A DNA stretch of 64,000 nucleotides from Adineta ricciae (Eukaryota; Rotifera; Eurotatoria; Adinetida; Adinetidae). The position numbers and the translations under genes are program-made. Positions 11,372 to 22,191 of the stretch are shown piece by piece (position 1 is the stretch's first letter; each line of letters starts with the position of its first letter). The notes beneath the pieces are model-generated. The model ran no database searches. It was given only the letters and a program-made list of their open reading frames with translations, and was not told the DNA's origin. The stretch spans positions 1-64,000 of the forward strand of contig CAJNOJ010000173.1 of NCBI GenBank assembly GCA_905250025.1. Reading direction: 5' to 3'.

Positions 11372-12445
11372 TCACTTTGTTGCAAATATAAGAGTGGCAG
11401 TGGCAGCAAAACCGATAAGTATAAAACATGTCTTGATCAGTCGTTGTAATTTTGATATGGACGATGATCCTGCTGGTATTGATGTACTATTGAGCTCATG
11501 AGGTAAGACATCGAAAAATGTTATGTAGAAAAATGTACCACATGCAAAAGCACGAAGACAGTCGTTGACAAGTTTAGTCGAACGATGATTTGGCAAAATT
11601 CCTTGCATACTTAACATAGTTAATATACCTGTAGGTGTTGCAGCAGCAAAAATAACACAGGCGAGATAGGCCGATCGGGTTTTTGATGTGGGTAGCAATT
11701 TAAGACCAACACTAAATGAAATAATTGATTTATGAATCAGTATAGCAAGAGATAGTTGTATAATTGTTTGAGAATCCGTCAATGAACCAATGGCGATACC
11801 TTCAAACACGGAATGAATAACAAGTGACAATATCATAAGTAAATTTCGGGTAATTAGTAGATCGTTTGCATTTCTGGTTGTATCACATTTGGGGCTCATC
11901 AACGACATTTGATGTTCGATAGTCGATGAAGAATTGTTATTATGCATTAGTAAAACTTGTTCATTTTTCTCACCATCTCTTTCGATATGTGTCTTTTCCG
12001 AAACAGTAAGAGAAGGTGTTTCACGAAATATTGGAGTTAAACTTGCTGTTGGTGACCGAATGGACAAAGTGATTTGTTCAATAAAGAGAACAATGAAAAA
12101 GCCACACGTGATAAGTATTTCAGCAATAGGATATTCCTTTGGATTATCATATTTGAACTCGTTTTTCAAAGTTGCATCGATGTGATGGATAACGTCAGGT
12201 AGAAGATCTAATAAGCAAGCAGCAAGGAAAACGCCACCACCAAAACAAGTTACACCGCTGATGAGTATTTTTCTCAGGACAATCTTCGTAGAACGTTGTT
12301 TTGATGACTCAGAGAATGCAAATGTTTTGGATTTATTATGTCGTTTCTTCATCCAAAATGAAATGACAATTGGACACACGGAACAGGTTAGTGTAGTGAG
12401 AAAAAAACTGAGAGCGGTTATTATTTTTACGACAAAAGAATCCAT
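11372..12445 (-). CDS. ZIP-family (SLC39) metal importer, copy alpha-1
   Basis: One exon of 357 aa. It has eight hydrophobic segments and a long polar loop at about 130-195, as in ZIP proteins of the ZIP1/2/3 group. The core metal site is visible: HSVFEGIAIG at 211-220 in the fourth span and HKSIISFSVGL at 238-248 in the fifth. DLLPDVIHH at 80-88 follows the second span. The family moves Zn and sometimes Fe into the cytosol from outside or from organelles. The central loop lacks the His-rich run seen in many relatives. The gene is convergent with NAS, and both are duplicated together in alpha-2. Substrate is inferred from family only. Confidence 0.9.
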   Translation of the reverse strand: MDSFVVKIITALSFFLTTLTCSVCPIVISFWMKKRHNKSKTFAFSESSKQRSTKIVLRKILISGVTCFGGGVFLAACLLDLLPDVIHHIDATLKNEFKYDNPKEYPIAEILITCGFFIVLFIEQITLSIRSPTASLTPIFRETPSLTVSEKTHIERDGEKNEQVLLMHNNNSSSTIEHQMSLMSPKCDTTRNANDLLITRNLLMILSLVIHSVFEGIAIGSLTDSQTIIQLSLAILIHKSIISFSVGLKLLPTSKTRSAYLACVIFAAATPTGILTMLSMQGILPNHRSTKLVNDCLRAFACGTFFYITFFDVLPHELNSTSIPAGSSSISKLQRLIKTCFILIGFAATATLIFATK

Positions 12446-12889
12446 TGTGAAAGGGAAACGAATGAAGATCTGAAATCTTAAAAGGAAAGTGTGTTATTAA
12501 TGAAAGATTCGTTCGAAAGAAATGAAAGCATGAAAAGAGGCCAAACTCACTTCCGTTTGATTATCTATTTGTAACAAAACTTGTACGCGATCTTCTTCGA
12601 AAACAAAAATGTAGTACTGAATATTGGAGTACTTGTCTATTTTATTTATCCTTCACCTCTAGTTGACAATTGCCTTAGAGAGAGAAAGAGAAGAAAGGTA
12701 AATAGAGGCGTATGTTTTGTCTTATCGAACAGCAAAGAAAATTATATATATAGATCATTTTTAGGCCCGTCATGTATAATATTCTAATAGAAATTCCTGT
12801 TAAAATTTATTTTTCCTCGTAGTGTTACATCTATGTCTTAAAGTATCAGTACAAGTACAACACTTCTAGCAGGAGTACCTACACTCGTC

Positions 12890-13390
12890 CTACCTCAGAT
12901 GTTGAAGACATTGTGAGAGATTCACAACTACAAGTGCAAAGCTGAATATTCAAGTTCTTTTTACGACGACGAATAATTCAATAAAGCGAATGAATGAATT
13001 TATGCATCCGTTATATAGATGAGATTAGATTTTATTAGGTGCAGTTTAGTTTCTTAAGGTGTCGTAAGTAGAAAATGTACGCACCCCTGTTATGTATTTT
13101 TGTACGTTACCTCCCCTGTTAAGCTTTAAAGGGGGTGTTGAAATGGTTTTTATGTGATTGAAATATGTCAAGTGCTAATTTCACAGGGAGGGAGAGAAAG
13201 AAAGAAAACGTTGTAGACCAATTGAACGAAAGATTTCGGAGTATTTTTGCTTTGATTGTTCTGGAGCCTGGTGGATATACGGATTGCATTTTTCTAAGTC
13301 ATAGAGAAATAACAAGAAGTGTTTTTGTACAGAATTGGATTGAACTTATTTAACCGACAATATTTCTTGTAGGAAAAATGAGTATATGCA
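12890..13390 (+). repeat. Inverted repeat, distal arm upstream of ZnT alpha-1
   Basis: This arm pairs with 14050-14410 in reverse orientation. The best-matching part is 13070-13215, which includes the CGCACCCCTGTTATGTAT, GTTACCTCCCCTGTTAAG and AGGGGGTGTTGA blocks. Similarity by eye is around 75-80 percent with small indels. Alpha-2 has both arms too. It looks like an old inverted duplication of the ZnT promoter region. Confidence 0.6.
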
Positions 13391-14049
13391 AGTTTTCTAA
13401 AATGAAATGATCACGACAAAGCGAAGGATGTTTTTGTGGTTTTTGAAACTCAAAGTAGACACCGTACCGCATCGATACCGGAGTGATTTTGCTCGTGTAT
13501 TATGTTCTCAAGATGTTAAAGTCCTCCAACAGAATTGATGTCATAGGAGTATATTTTAAATTACAATCCAAGTAATCGAATATCGTAATCAATCAGTAAC
13601 ATGATGTTTAATTAAGAGAAAAGGTCTTGTTTCAGGTGGTGATCATTTTAGCATCCGGCAATAATCTTTTCATTAAGTAAGAAGAAGAAATGAAAGAAAA
13701 AAGTGGGTACACATCACTCATTTTTAAAAGAGTTCGAAGAATTCATCGAAAAATACTTGACCATTTCAAATCCATCTTCTTCAAACAAATGAATAATAAC
13801 TAATAGAAAATCAGTGTGTACCGTTTTTGTCTTTACGTCACATTTTCTGGTCATTTTTTCATTCAGATGTTGAACATTCAATATGATACTGAGACTGATT
13901 ATTCGGAATACAATTATTGAACTTCCGATTTACTATCTTGACGAACACTTGTATAAATCAATCACTCTCTGGTCAAATAACAATACGTATTATCAAATCA
14001 ATACTTAAATTATATCTTCTTTTTCAGGGAAAGCAATCGAATTTATCTG

Positions 14050-14410
14050 ACCCATTTATGATTCCTACAAAATAACACTGAATGACTTATATTCGCCAGA
14101 ACTTACGATAATGAGAGCGAGAATCATATGAAAACTTATTTCGAAGTAGCTCGACAACGTTTTCTTTCTTCCTCCCCCTGCGAAATTAACGCTTGACATA
14201 TTGCAATCATATAAAACCTATCTCAACACCCCCTTGAAAGTTTCACAGGGGAGGTAACATACAAATATACATAACAGGGGTGCGCACATGTTTGCTGACG
14301 TCATTGTACACAGTATATTACATCCAATACCCAACAATATATATAAACTACATATAAATTCATCATTGTAAAGGAAAACTTAAATAATCACCTATTGCAG
14401 TTATAATAGT
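14050..14410 (-). repeat. Inverted repeat, proximal arm upstream of ZnT alpha-1
   Basis: Partner of the distal arm. It ends a few bases before the ZnT start and therefore lies in the likely promoter. It contains the TCAACACCCCCTTGAAAG, AGGGGAGGTAAC and ACAGGGGTGCGCAC blocks. Confidence 0.6.
14281..14287 (+). promoter_or_regulatory. Metal-response-element-like core upstream of ZnT alpha-1
   Basis: TGCGCAC fits the MTF-1 core TGCRCNC and lies about 140 bp before the ZnT start. It reads as a core on the other strand as well. One core of seven bases can occur by chance; its weight comes from similar cores before the other ZnT copies. Confidence 0.35.
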
Positions 14411-14422
14411 GAATCCCTTTGA

Positions 14423-15275
14423 ATGTCGTTATCAACTCAAAAGGATACTCGATTCTATTCAACCAAGACATTTCGTCTGGTATCGATGATGATATTGACA
14501 TTTTCATATTTCGTCGTCGAACTTGTTGTCGGTAACATCACCAATTCATTAGCACTGGTAGCCGATGCTTTCCACATGCTCTCTGATCTGATAGCTCTTG
14601 CAATCGGATTAATAGTTGTGCGGATAGCTAAAAGACGTTCTAATATCAACACATTCGGATGGGTACGTGCTGAAGTCGTTGGTGCCAATATCAACTCTGT
14701 CTTCTTGTTAGCTCTTTGTTTAACAATTATTTTTGACACTATCAAACGGTACATTCAACCGGAACCTATCGAGAATCCTACTCTTCTTCTCATTGTTGGA
14801 TCGGTGGGTCTAGGAATTAATATCATTGGTCTGTTTCTATTTCAAGGCTTTCATGGTCATTCACATGGTGGTAGTAGTGACGCTGATGAGCCGCATGGTC
14901 ACAGTCATCATACGCCTCACGAATCAAAGTTACGGAAACAATCCAATAGAACTTCGGAAACCAACCCGAATACCGCTACGTCAAAAATTGATGAAAACAT
15001 CGAACCAATTGAAGTCGTTGTCACTTCCTCTGACTTCAGAAGACACAGCCTTCGAGCTCTCGACGAGGTAACACTCCTGCGTCTTTCTCATCATCTCATA
15101 ACCATTCCTATCTCCTCTAGGTTATTGTCGACTGCATTTATCATCCTCCTTCACCATCATCGCCACAGATCCATTCTCCGACACACGTCAACAAAAAAGA
15201 AAAAAAGTCATCCATGAATATGCACGGCGTGTTCCTCCATGTCCTAGCTGATGCTCTCGGCTCAGTCGCCGTCAT
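14423..15275 (+). CDS. CDF/ZnT zinc exporter, copy alpha-1, cut by an assembly join
   Basis: Exon 1 is 14423-15067 and exon 2 starts at 15121, with a 53-bp intron; the frame ends at the N at 15276. Zinc-binding HMLSD (51-55) in span 2 and HVLAD in span 5 give the HD/HD site of zinc-specific CDF proteins. A His-rich loop (GHSHGG, HGHSHH) lies between spans 4 and 5. By resemblance to ZnT1/ZnT10, the protein exports cytosolic Zn, or possibly Mn, across the plasma membrane or into vesicles. The missing part should include span 6 and the cytosolic ferredoxin-like domain seen in the beta copies. The loop is of the short type, shared with beta-2, while the intron matches beta-1 exactly by eye. Confidence 0.88.
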
Positions 15276-15276
15276 N
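15276..15276. other. Assembly join (single N)
   Basis: One N between ZnT exon 2 and the middle of a TIR-domain gene exon. Neither gene continues across it, so two contigs were joined here. Confidence 0.9.
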
Positions 15277-15945
15277 GTTTTGTAGACCGATAAAAAACGC
15301 ATCAATTTCGTTCCGTGTCTTCTACAAGCAGGATACGAACCTTCTGGTTATTTGGGTCTTGTCATTCGTGATCGACTATATATTGATTTTACTGCACCAG
15401 GTAGTTTTGATGCAAGTTTCGAAGAATTGATGGCTGAAATTCATACTATTGAAAAGCAAACACAAGCTTCTCCCAGTAAATAAATCCATTGATTTTCATA
15501 GTAAAATTCATACGTATTTATTATTCTGCTTTCAGCATGCAGCATGAAAACATTCCAAACAACTTGCTCAAGACCTTCATCTACAGGCGTATCTACCAAT
15601 GGGCAAATTTCGCATGAATCTCTTCGAATAGTTATACGTGAATTCAAAGAGTCAATTAATCAGATCTACAATGATGCACAACCGATAACAGAAGAAGAGT
15701 TTCCTCAATTTGTTGATTATATACGTCAACATGTCTTCTCTAATGAATTTCAATCATCGTCAACAGGACACAATAATTCACAACAAATACTACGAGAAAT
15801 TTTGCTACATTCACGAACTCAAACCGAATGTCTTCGACGAATCACTGAGATTCTTTCGAACCTCACCGAAACTAGAACAGTTATTAAATTATCCCTAGCA
15901 GTTGTATTACTATATACGATCAATAAATTTTTTCAACATAGATGA
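15277..15945 (+). CDS. TIR-domain protein, copy alpha-2, 5' part missing at a join
   Basis: Only the last two exons are present (to 15475, and 15536-15945). They match the alpha-1 gene almost throughout, including the conserved intron and the C-terminal hydrophobic anchor. The first bases after the N carry a few differences from alpha-1, including an in-frame stop close to the contig end, which may be sequencing error at the edge. Relative to alpha-1 the bulk of the TIR domain lies in missing sequence. It is convergent with FkbM alpha-2, as in alpha-1. Confidence 0.75.
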
Positions 15946-15947
15946 AA

Positions 15948-16940
15948 TCACGTTTTTGTAAACCATAATTCTATTTGTTCACCATTACTTAATCTTCGTA
16001 GATCGTCATCAGATTTGTGAGTCGGTACTGATTGCCATGCTTTTTGCTCATATAAACTTGCTAATTGATCGGTAACGATTCGAATGCTATACCCGCGAGA
16101 GGCGAAGAATTTCAAGTATTCGTATGGATCACTTTGCTTCTCTCGCATCATTCGAGGACTGAATTCCGATATGACGTGACGAACTGTATATTCATCGAAC
16201 AAACGAATGCCACTTTGTACTGCATATAATTCTGATCCTTCAACATCGATTTTCATCACATCGATATTCTGATTAACTAGAGTATCAAGTCGTGTACTAT
16301 TAATAACTTGTCTGAGTGAATAACCTCCAGGTATACGTCTACTGGCCTCTTCCTCGGATGTGATGTCACATATCGTATGCCCATCACCGACATTACGATT
16401 ATCACTGTAGAGTATACACAAGCTCGGTTTGACACCAAGACCATTGGGATGTACGATAACATTTTGTGACACTTGCGATGCGTGTACGGATGCTTGCAGT
16501 AGCTTAACATTATTCTGCATGGGTTCTATAGCGATAACTTTGTGGCCAAGTGTTGCCATGACTAGAGTAAACCAACCAATGTTAGCACCAATGTCTAAGA
16601 AAGCAGCTGATTTTGATGGAGTATCAGCCAGAATAGATGCAATTAATCTAGTTTGATGTGGCATCCATGAATGAGACATAGCGATTGAATTCGAAACGAT
16701 ATCCTCTGACAGTAAATGTATACAGAAAGAACGTGAACTAAGAAATGATATTCTCATCGCTCTCTCATCTTTTGGACAAGCAGGACTTTGTGTACTACTG
16801 GGAATAGGCGCCGATATCCACGTCGTAGCTGGTTGTGTAGTTCGTTGTACATAGATAATCCCAACGGTTAATGAAATTAGTAACAGAGCTATGAACGAGA
16901 TCCATCGGCGAATTGAACGAGAAAAAAACTGCTTCATCAA
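15948..16940 (-). CDS. FkbM-family methyltransferase, copy alpha-2
   Basis: An intronless 330-aa frame with the same motifs as alpha-1 (FLDIGANIGWF, AIEP, MKIDVEGSE) and the same N-terminal membrane span. About ten residues differ between the two, mostly in the membrane and stem region, so the catalytic domain is under constraint in both. There is no longer upstream frame here, which supports the MMKQFF start for both copies. Confidence 0.88.
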   Translation of the reverse strand: MMKQFFSRSIRRWISFIALLLISLTVGIIYVQRTTQPATTWISAPIPSSTQSPACPKDERAMRISFLSSRSFCIHLLSEDIVSNSIAMSHSWMPHQTRLIASILADTPSKSAAFLDIGANIGWFTLVMATLGHKVIAIEPMQNNVKLLQASVHASQVSQNVIVHPNGLGVKPSLCILYSDNRNVGDGHTICDITSEEEASRRIPGGYSLRQVINSTRLDTLVNQNIDVMKIDVEGSELYAVQSGIRLFDEYTVRHVISEFSPRMMREKQSDPYEYLKFFASRGYSIRIVTDQLASLYEQKAWQSVPTHKSDDDLRRLSNGEQIELWFTKT

Positions 16941-18934
16941 TGAATAACGCTTTCAAAAAAGATTGAAAATTGTTTCAGAGTACACATATTTCAACGTAAA
17001 GAAATGAAAGAGAAAGAAAAAAGCTTCTTATCTTTATAATAAAAGCTGTTCTTTAGCTATGGTAGCAGCAACTGATAATATTTATAAAACTCAAGAACAA
17101 AAAAAAATGCTTGTGGAAGAAGAGAAAGTGGTTCTGTCATTTTAAGTGACTAAAATAATATTTGATAACGGGGAGCATGATATAAATCATACTTGCAATG
17201 CTTCAATTACAGGAAGCAAATAAAACGTTGACACATGCGAGTTTTTAACCATAGAAACTTTCTAACGGAGTATACAGAAGGAAACAAATACGAACTGTTA
17301 AAACATAGCTGTATACAATGCGAACATCTATTTCATTAACGTCTCAATTACGCAGTAGCGACATTCGAGTTCATATATTCCCTTCTCGAAGTGATTTGAA
17401 CTATTTGATAAACATTTTTCTGAAATTAAAATCAATGTGTTTGACCTTCATTGTTTATCTTGTTGATATGATTGAAGGTTTTTTCTTCATCGAAATCAAA
17501 TATTGTATAACGAGTAAAAACTGGAGTAATTATCATCTAAATTTCATTTTCTCATCAAGTGTCAGCTTATCAAAAGTGAAACCTTTCTGTAGTTGCTGAT
17601 GAGCTGAAAAATAATCAACCTATTTTATAATCGCTATTGAAACAAGAACGACTAGTTTAAAGTTGACAACGCTTTGTAATTTTCGTGAGTTGCTTGCTGA
17701 TACAAACTTAAAGTGGTAGACAGCATATGAATGATTAGAAAATGAGTTAGACGATGGTTCACTCAAGACAGATTTCTATTTTACTCTAATCAGATATTGG
17801 ATTTGTACTGACTGTGGAAGTACACGTCGTACATTATTAACACGGTTATCGGAAATAGCAATATCGACGGTTGTAGGACTTCCTTCGAATCGGCTGCTGA
17901 TTGTTAATAATATATCAAGTGGATTACGAAGAATGGAACAGTCGAACAACTAATAATAGCATCTATTATGCCAATCATCACATACTTGTTATAGTATATT
18001 GGTAATTCATGAATCAAATTGATTAAACAACTTCTTGAGATGGAATTCGTAATTTGTCTATTTCAGTTTTGTGGATTTTCTTAAACCGATGGTCCATCCT
18101 TGTTCTTACTCGAAATTTCAGAATACTCAGCAAGTTAGAGAAATGTACACATTGCATAATATGGTTTTCGATCGACAAATAACCATGCGTTTGTCATTAC
18201 ATTCGCATTGCATCTTTTTCGATGTGTCTACGCTTGCAATGTGTGATTCAAATAGAGCAATTGGGAAAATTCATTACGGTGTAAAATTATTGATAAACAT
18301 CTTGATTGATTTGTTTTCTCTACCTTTCCGTTATACTATAAAAAAACACACGAAAACAAGCCTAATCTTACACTACTTCCAGTATTATTGTCGACAATAG
18401 ATCAATAAGTATTATAAGCTCACTAAACTACACCGTGAATACCTTCTGGATGAATCGTTTTGGTGTTAATAACGTCAGTTTCTTGACTGTAGGCATATCC
18501 TCCATATTGAAATTCAAAACTTTTTGTTCTCGGGATGAAAAGGAAATGGCCGATTGAGATTATGTTTAAAAAAGCGCAGTCCGGCAAACAAGTAATTGGG
18601 TTCATAGCGTAATGGTACGGCTCCTAGAAATTATGTCCGAAATGCATATCCAACTCCGATCATTGGTGTTCAAGAACTGTTTTCGAACTGAAATATTTTT
18701 AATTATTTCGAAATGTAGTTAATGAGAAATTGTTTTTTTTAACATCGATAGAGAAAAAACAAAGAACAGAAAACACACAACCTCATAACCAAGCGTAACA
18801 ATTAATGATGTAACAAACGAAAAGTTACACTTCATTACTTTTCAATATGTATCGTCGTACGTTTGTACGTGCGCTCTGGTCTAAACACGATAATATATAT
18901 TTCAACAGTTATCGTCAAATAACTTACTTTTCAA
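16941..18934. other. Intergenic region matching 4735-6769
   Basis: About 2 kb of non-coding sequence that aligns along its length with alpha-1 but has several indels of 10-60 bp. It contains a clearer version of the minus-strand codon-like stretches, listed separately as a possible decayed gene. Confidence 0.5.
17400..18605 (-). pseudogene. Possible decayed or many-exon gene of unknown function
   Basis: Several minus-strand stretches read like coding sequence but no long frame joins them. From about 17950 to 17785: LFDCSILRNPLDILLTIS, then RFEGSPTTVDIAISDNRV, running on for about 55 open codons. Near 18030-18110: MDHRFKKIHKTEIDKLRIP. From 18605: MNPITCLPDCAFLNIISIGH and onwards for 60 codons. 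In alpha-1 the same pieces have amino-acid changes and two deletions. I do not recognise the protein. A gene with very short exons is possible, but decay is the simpler reading. Confidence 0.3.
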
Positions 18935-20114
18935 ATGGCATGCTACAGATTCTGTTCACCCTACCTTTGCACAAGCGCGTGTGATGACTCGGATGCTTAT
19001 GAACCATGGGATTGTTTTGATACATGCACATCAACTTGTTACATTCAACCACGAGTTTATCGATTGTGTAGTGCGAAGTGTCAACCATCGATCAGTTTGT
19101 CGAAAACGCAAGGATGCAATTCAACGAACGGAGGAACAGAATCAGCAGCAGCCGAAGCCAATTCAGAAAAGTTCTGTGTCCATGTGAATATTCGTGGATT
19201 CGATCAGGAATCAGTCAAGATGAAGGTTGAAAATGGCAAACTAATTGTTGAAGCTAATCAAGAAGACCGACAAGATGACGAAGAGTATACTATCCGACAA
19301 TTTAAAAGAACATATCAAATACCTAAACAAGCTGGTAAGTAATAATTGAGAAATATCAATTCTTTTTTTCTAATTTGCTGATATAGATCCATCACGTCTG
19401 ACTTCTCGAATGGTATCGGATAATATACTTCTAATTGAGGCGCCTTTTACTAAAAGTTCGCCGGGTGAGAATTGTCTGACACAAGGTGAAGAACAAAGTT
19501 TTCAAAACGGAAATTATCTAGGACAAGCTCCAGAGCAAAGCTACCAAAATAGAAACTATTCTGGTCAGGGTCAAGAACAAAGCAGCGGCTATGGAAATGA
19601 TCTTCCACAATGTCAGGAGCACAGCGTTCCAAATGATAACTACACTGGACAAGCCCCGGAGCAAAGTTATCCAAATAGTAATTATACTGGGCAAGCACCA
19701 GAGCAAAGTTATCCGAACAGAAGTTATTCTGGACAAGGTCACATGCAAAATAGTCAATATGGAAACTTCCCTCAATCGGAATCGCAAGAATCACGTGATT
19801 CATTGGCTTCTTATGTTAAACTTTTGATAAGTGCAGATTTTCATCCATGCATTGCTGACCTTGGTGGCAATAGGAAAGCGTTGCAAATGACAATCGATGT
19901 GAAAAACTGTCAACTCGAAGATATGAATGTTTCTATAGAAAACAATGAGTTAGTTGTTCGAGGTCAGTGTAAACATAAAGAAAATCATCATTCCAAACGA
20001 GCACGGTTCTTCCGATCGACAACATTACCAGCTGGAGCACAAACTCAACAGATGACAAAGCAATTGGATAAAGATGGTCAATTAAAGATACAAATACCAA
20101 TTGCACTTACATAA
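18935..20114 (+). CDS. Double alpha-crystallin small heat-shock protein, copy alpha-2
   Basis: Two exons (18935-19334 and 19387-20114), with exon lengths identical to alpha-1, encode 375 aa. The Cys-rich head, first alpha-crystallin domain, Gln/Asn/Gly/Tyr repeat linker and second domain are all present. Several repeat units differ by one residue between copies while the unit number is the same. Both copies keep an open frame with mostly mild changes, which argues that both are used. Confidence 0.88.
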
Positions 20115-20737
20115 ACCTAACAGAATCTCATAATTGAAACAATGTAGAACAGAAAGATAAATATTCTCATTTGTATATCATAAATCTATAAAAAAAAGAA
20201 TAAATGCAATAAGTATGTGGAGTGTTTAGTCCAAGTTTGTCATTTGAATATGAAGGAATCTTAGAATCATGATAAATAATCACAATATCTTTGACGTAAA
20301 TACTTTGATCACATGAAAATGAATATTCATCATTTCATTTGCCACAAACAAATATACCAGAACGATTTGCATATAATTATATAATAGTCTATAAATACTC
20401 TCCGACTTCAAAACCAATTTGAAAGAATTACGTTTTTTTCCATTGCGTCGTAAATAGTTATTTTGCTGTATACCACACACACACGTCAGGTAAACATTTT
20501 CAAACCACTCTGACGTCACTCAAGGATATGGGGAAAGGTAGAAAGCAGTGATGGGACAAAATAACAAACGCATATCTATAATTAATATTCTAATAGTATG
20601 TGTCATACATATACTTTCTGCTTAATTGCTAACGTGATTTGAATGAGTATATAAGTGTCAATATATTTCGATACGAATTAAGAATTAAAATGTACGATGT
20701 GCTTTATTTCTATCGTTCTTTTCTTTAGATATTGATC
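20115..20737. other. Intergenic, no gene seen
   Basis: Counterpart of 7947-8602, with small indels and a CA run near 20474-20483. A polypyrimidine tract and AG lie about ten bases before the next start codon. Confidence 0.5.
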
Positions 20738-21474
20738 ATGTTTCACTACGTCGTGTACATTACCATCTCTTTACTTGTATCCAATGGCTATGGCAGATCG
20801 ATCAGGGCAGCTGTAAAGGAACCAGAACGTTGCTGTTGGATCAAACAGTACAACGCAGATGTTCTAACGCATATCTACATTCGATCAACTGATGGAAACG
20901 TAGAAGAAACCATCGTGAGATATTCTCTTTTCTACAAGTTATTTGATAAAACTAGTTTTTATTCTATTAGGGCTCTAATACGTTATCGTATGATGCCGAT
21001 CGTGGTTTGATGGGAATCAAAGGTGAAATGCGAACGGTGTCAAGTGGAGCTTCATATCCAATGTGGTCTATTCAAAGCTTTAATGACAATCAAACGTATA
21101 CTATAGATGAAGCTTCAAAATCCTGTTCAGCCATTCCATTTTCAGAACAACCAATGAGATGTATACCATGTATGATATTTATCTTGATCTTCTTTCTCAT
21201 TTTGACTTGCAATTTTCTTTTAGCATGGGCTTCTTATGTAAACGAAAGTACAACTGAACTTAATGGAAAGAAAATCGTATCTGATACTTGGTTGATTGAA
21301 AAAGATGGAGTGTCAGCTTATACAACCGTGAGCCGCGATGGTCAGTGCATTCCATTGAAAGCACAATTACGTGTACCAGCTGTCCGCATGATTTCAATAC
21401 AAGAACTTACTCGTTTTGAACCAAAAATCAAGGATCCAAGTATCATGGATATCCCGATACAGTGTCTTGTTTGA
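20738..21474 (+). CDS. Ependymin-like secreted protein, copy alpha-2
   Basis: Exons 20738-20914, 20971-21169 and 21224-21474 have the same lengths and phases as alpha-1 and encode about 208 aa. Signal peptide and Cys positions are kept. Substitutions are scattered. The intron-encoded hydrophobic stretch is again removed by splicing, with the donor at 21170. Confidence 0.68.
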
Positions 21475-22191
21475 ATTTATTTTTTACCTAAGTTTTCTGT
21501 CGTTGTCTTCTGTATAGATGTATAAAATCAATTCGTTTAACACTGCTACTATTGAAACAAATGAATTTCACAAGATTTCTCTAGAAAAATAAGTACTCGA
21601 CTATGCATCTAAAGTTCTGATACTTTCCGCTACCTCGACATCCTCGGGCTCGATGCATTTCTTTGTTCCACAATTGATTTAGAACAAATCATCTTACGCA
21701 AATCTGATAAAAGCTTCTCATATAAGTCACAAAGGCAAATGTTGAAACTCTTTATATGTGAAATTCTTAATTTTCTTCACCATTCTAAACCAGCATCAGA
21801 CTCTATCGTTAAAGTATTCGCAGTTTGGAATATAGAGCCGAATACATTCGTTTCGTTTGCTGTTCTCATGTTAAAATCATTACTACTAACGTACACACTG
21901 TTTACAATAACACCCTCGCCCTTTTTAGAGGGGAGCGTGTATAAAAGGGGGAGCTTTAATGAATGAATAAGCGTTTACAGAAAGGGGGGAGTGGCAATAG
22001 ACACCTCCGAAAAGAAGAATACTAGCACAAAAGGGGTGCTTTCAGAAGGCGTGGGCTCTCGGTGTATTTATGTTTCCATGAATAATGTATTTTTTGCAGA
22101 GAGCAGTGTTGATAATAAGGATCTATATGTGCTGTATGAAATTATTCCCAGATCAATTTTGCACTATATAGCTTGCCATTTTCTGGAGACA
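21475..22191. other. NAS upstream region, copy alpha-2
   Basis: Counterpart of 9340-10028, with about 35 extra bases just before the start codon. It happens to keep an open frame that would extend NAS upstream, but alpha-1 is not open there, so it is treated as leader. Confidence 0.5.
21940..21947 (+). promoter_or_regulatory. TATA box of the NAS gene, copy alpha-2
   Basis: TATAAAAG followed by GGGGGAG, 252 bp before the start; conserved with alpha-1. Confidence 0.55.

Larger units (their letters stand above)
12446..14422. other. ZIP-ZnT intergenic region with a large inverted repeat
   Basis: About 2 kb between the divergent ZIP and ZnT genes. It contains no supportable gene. Two arms of an imperfect inverted repeat (separate entries) occupy much of it. 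Near 12670 the sequence ATTGCCTTAGAGAGAGAAAG is the uninterrupted version of a site that carries a Tc5-like transposon in alpha-2. Confidence 0.6.

Noticed and set aside
11108-11449. Plus-strand 113-aa protein between NAS and ZIP
   Set aside because: It overlaps the ZIP 3' end and has no start context, domain or constraint beyond that of the spacer.
21991-22191. Upstream extension of NAS alpha-2 (67 extra codons)
   Set aside because: Alpha-1 is not open in this region and differs in length, and an acceptor-like AG lies between; the frame is treated as leader sequence.
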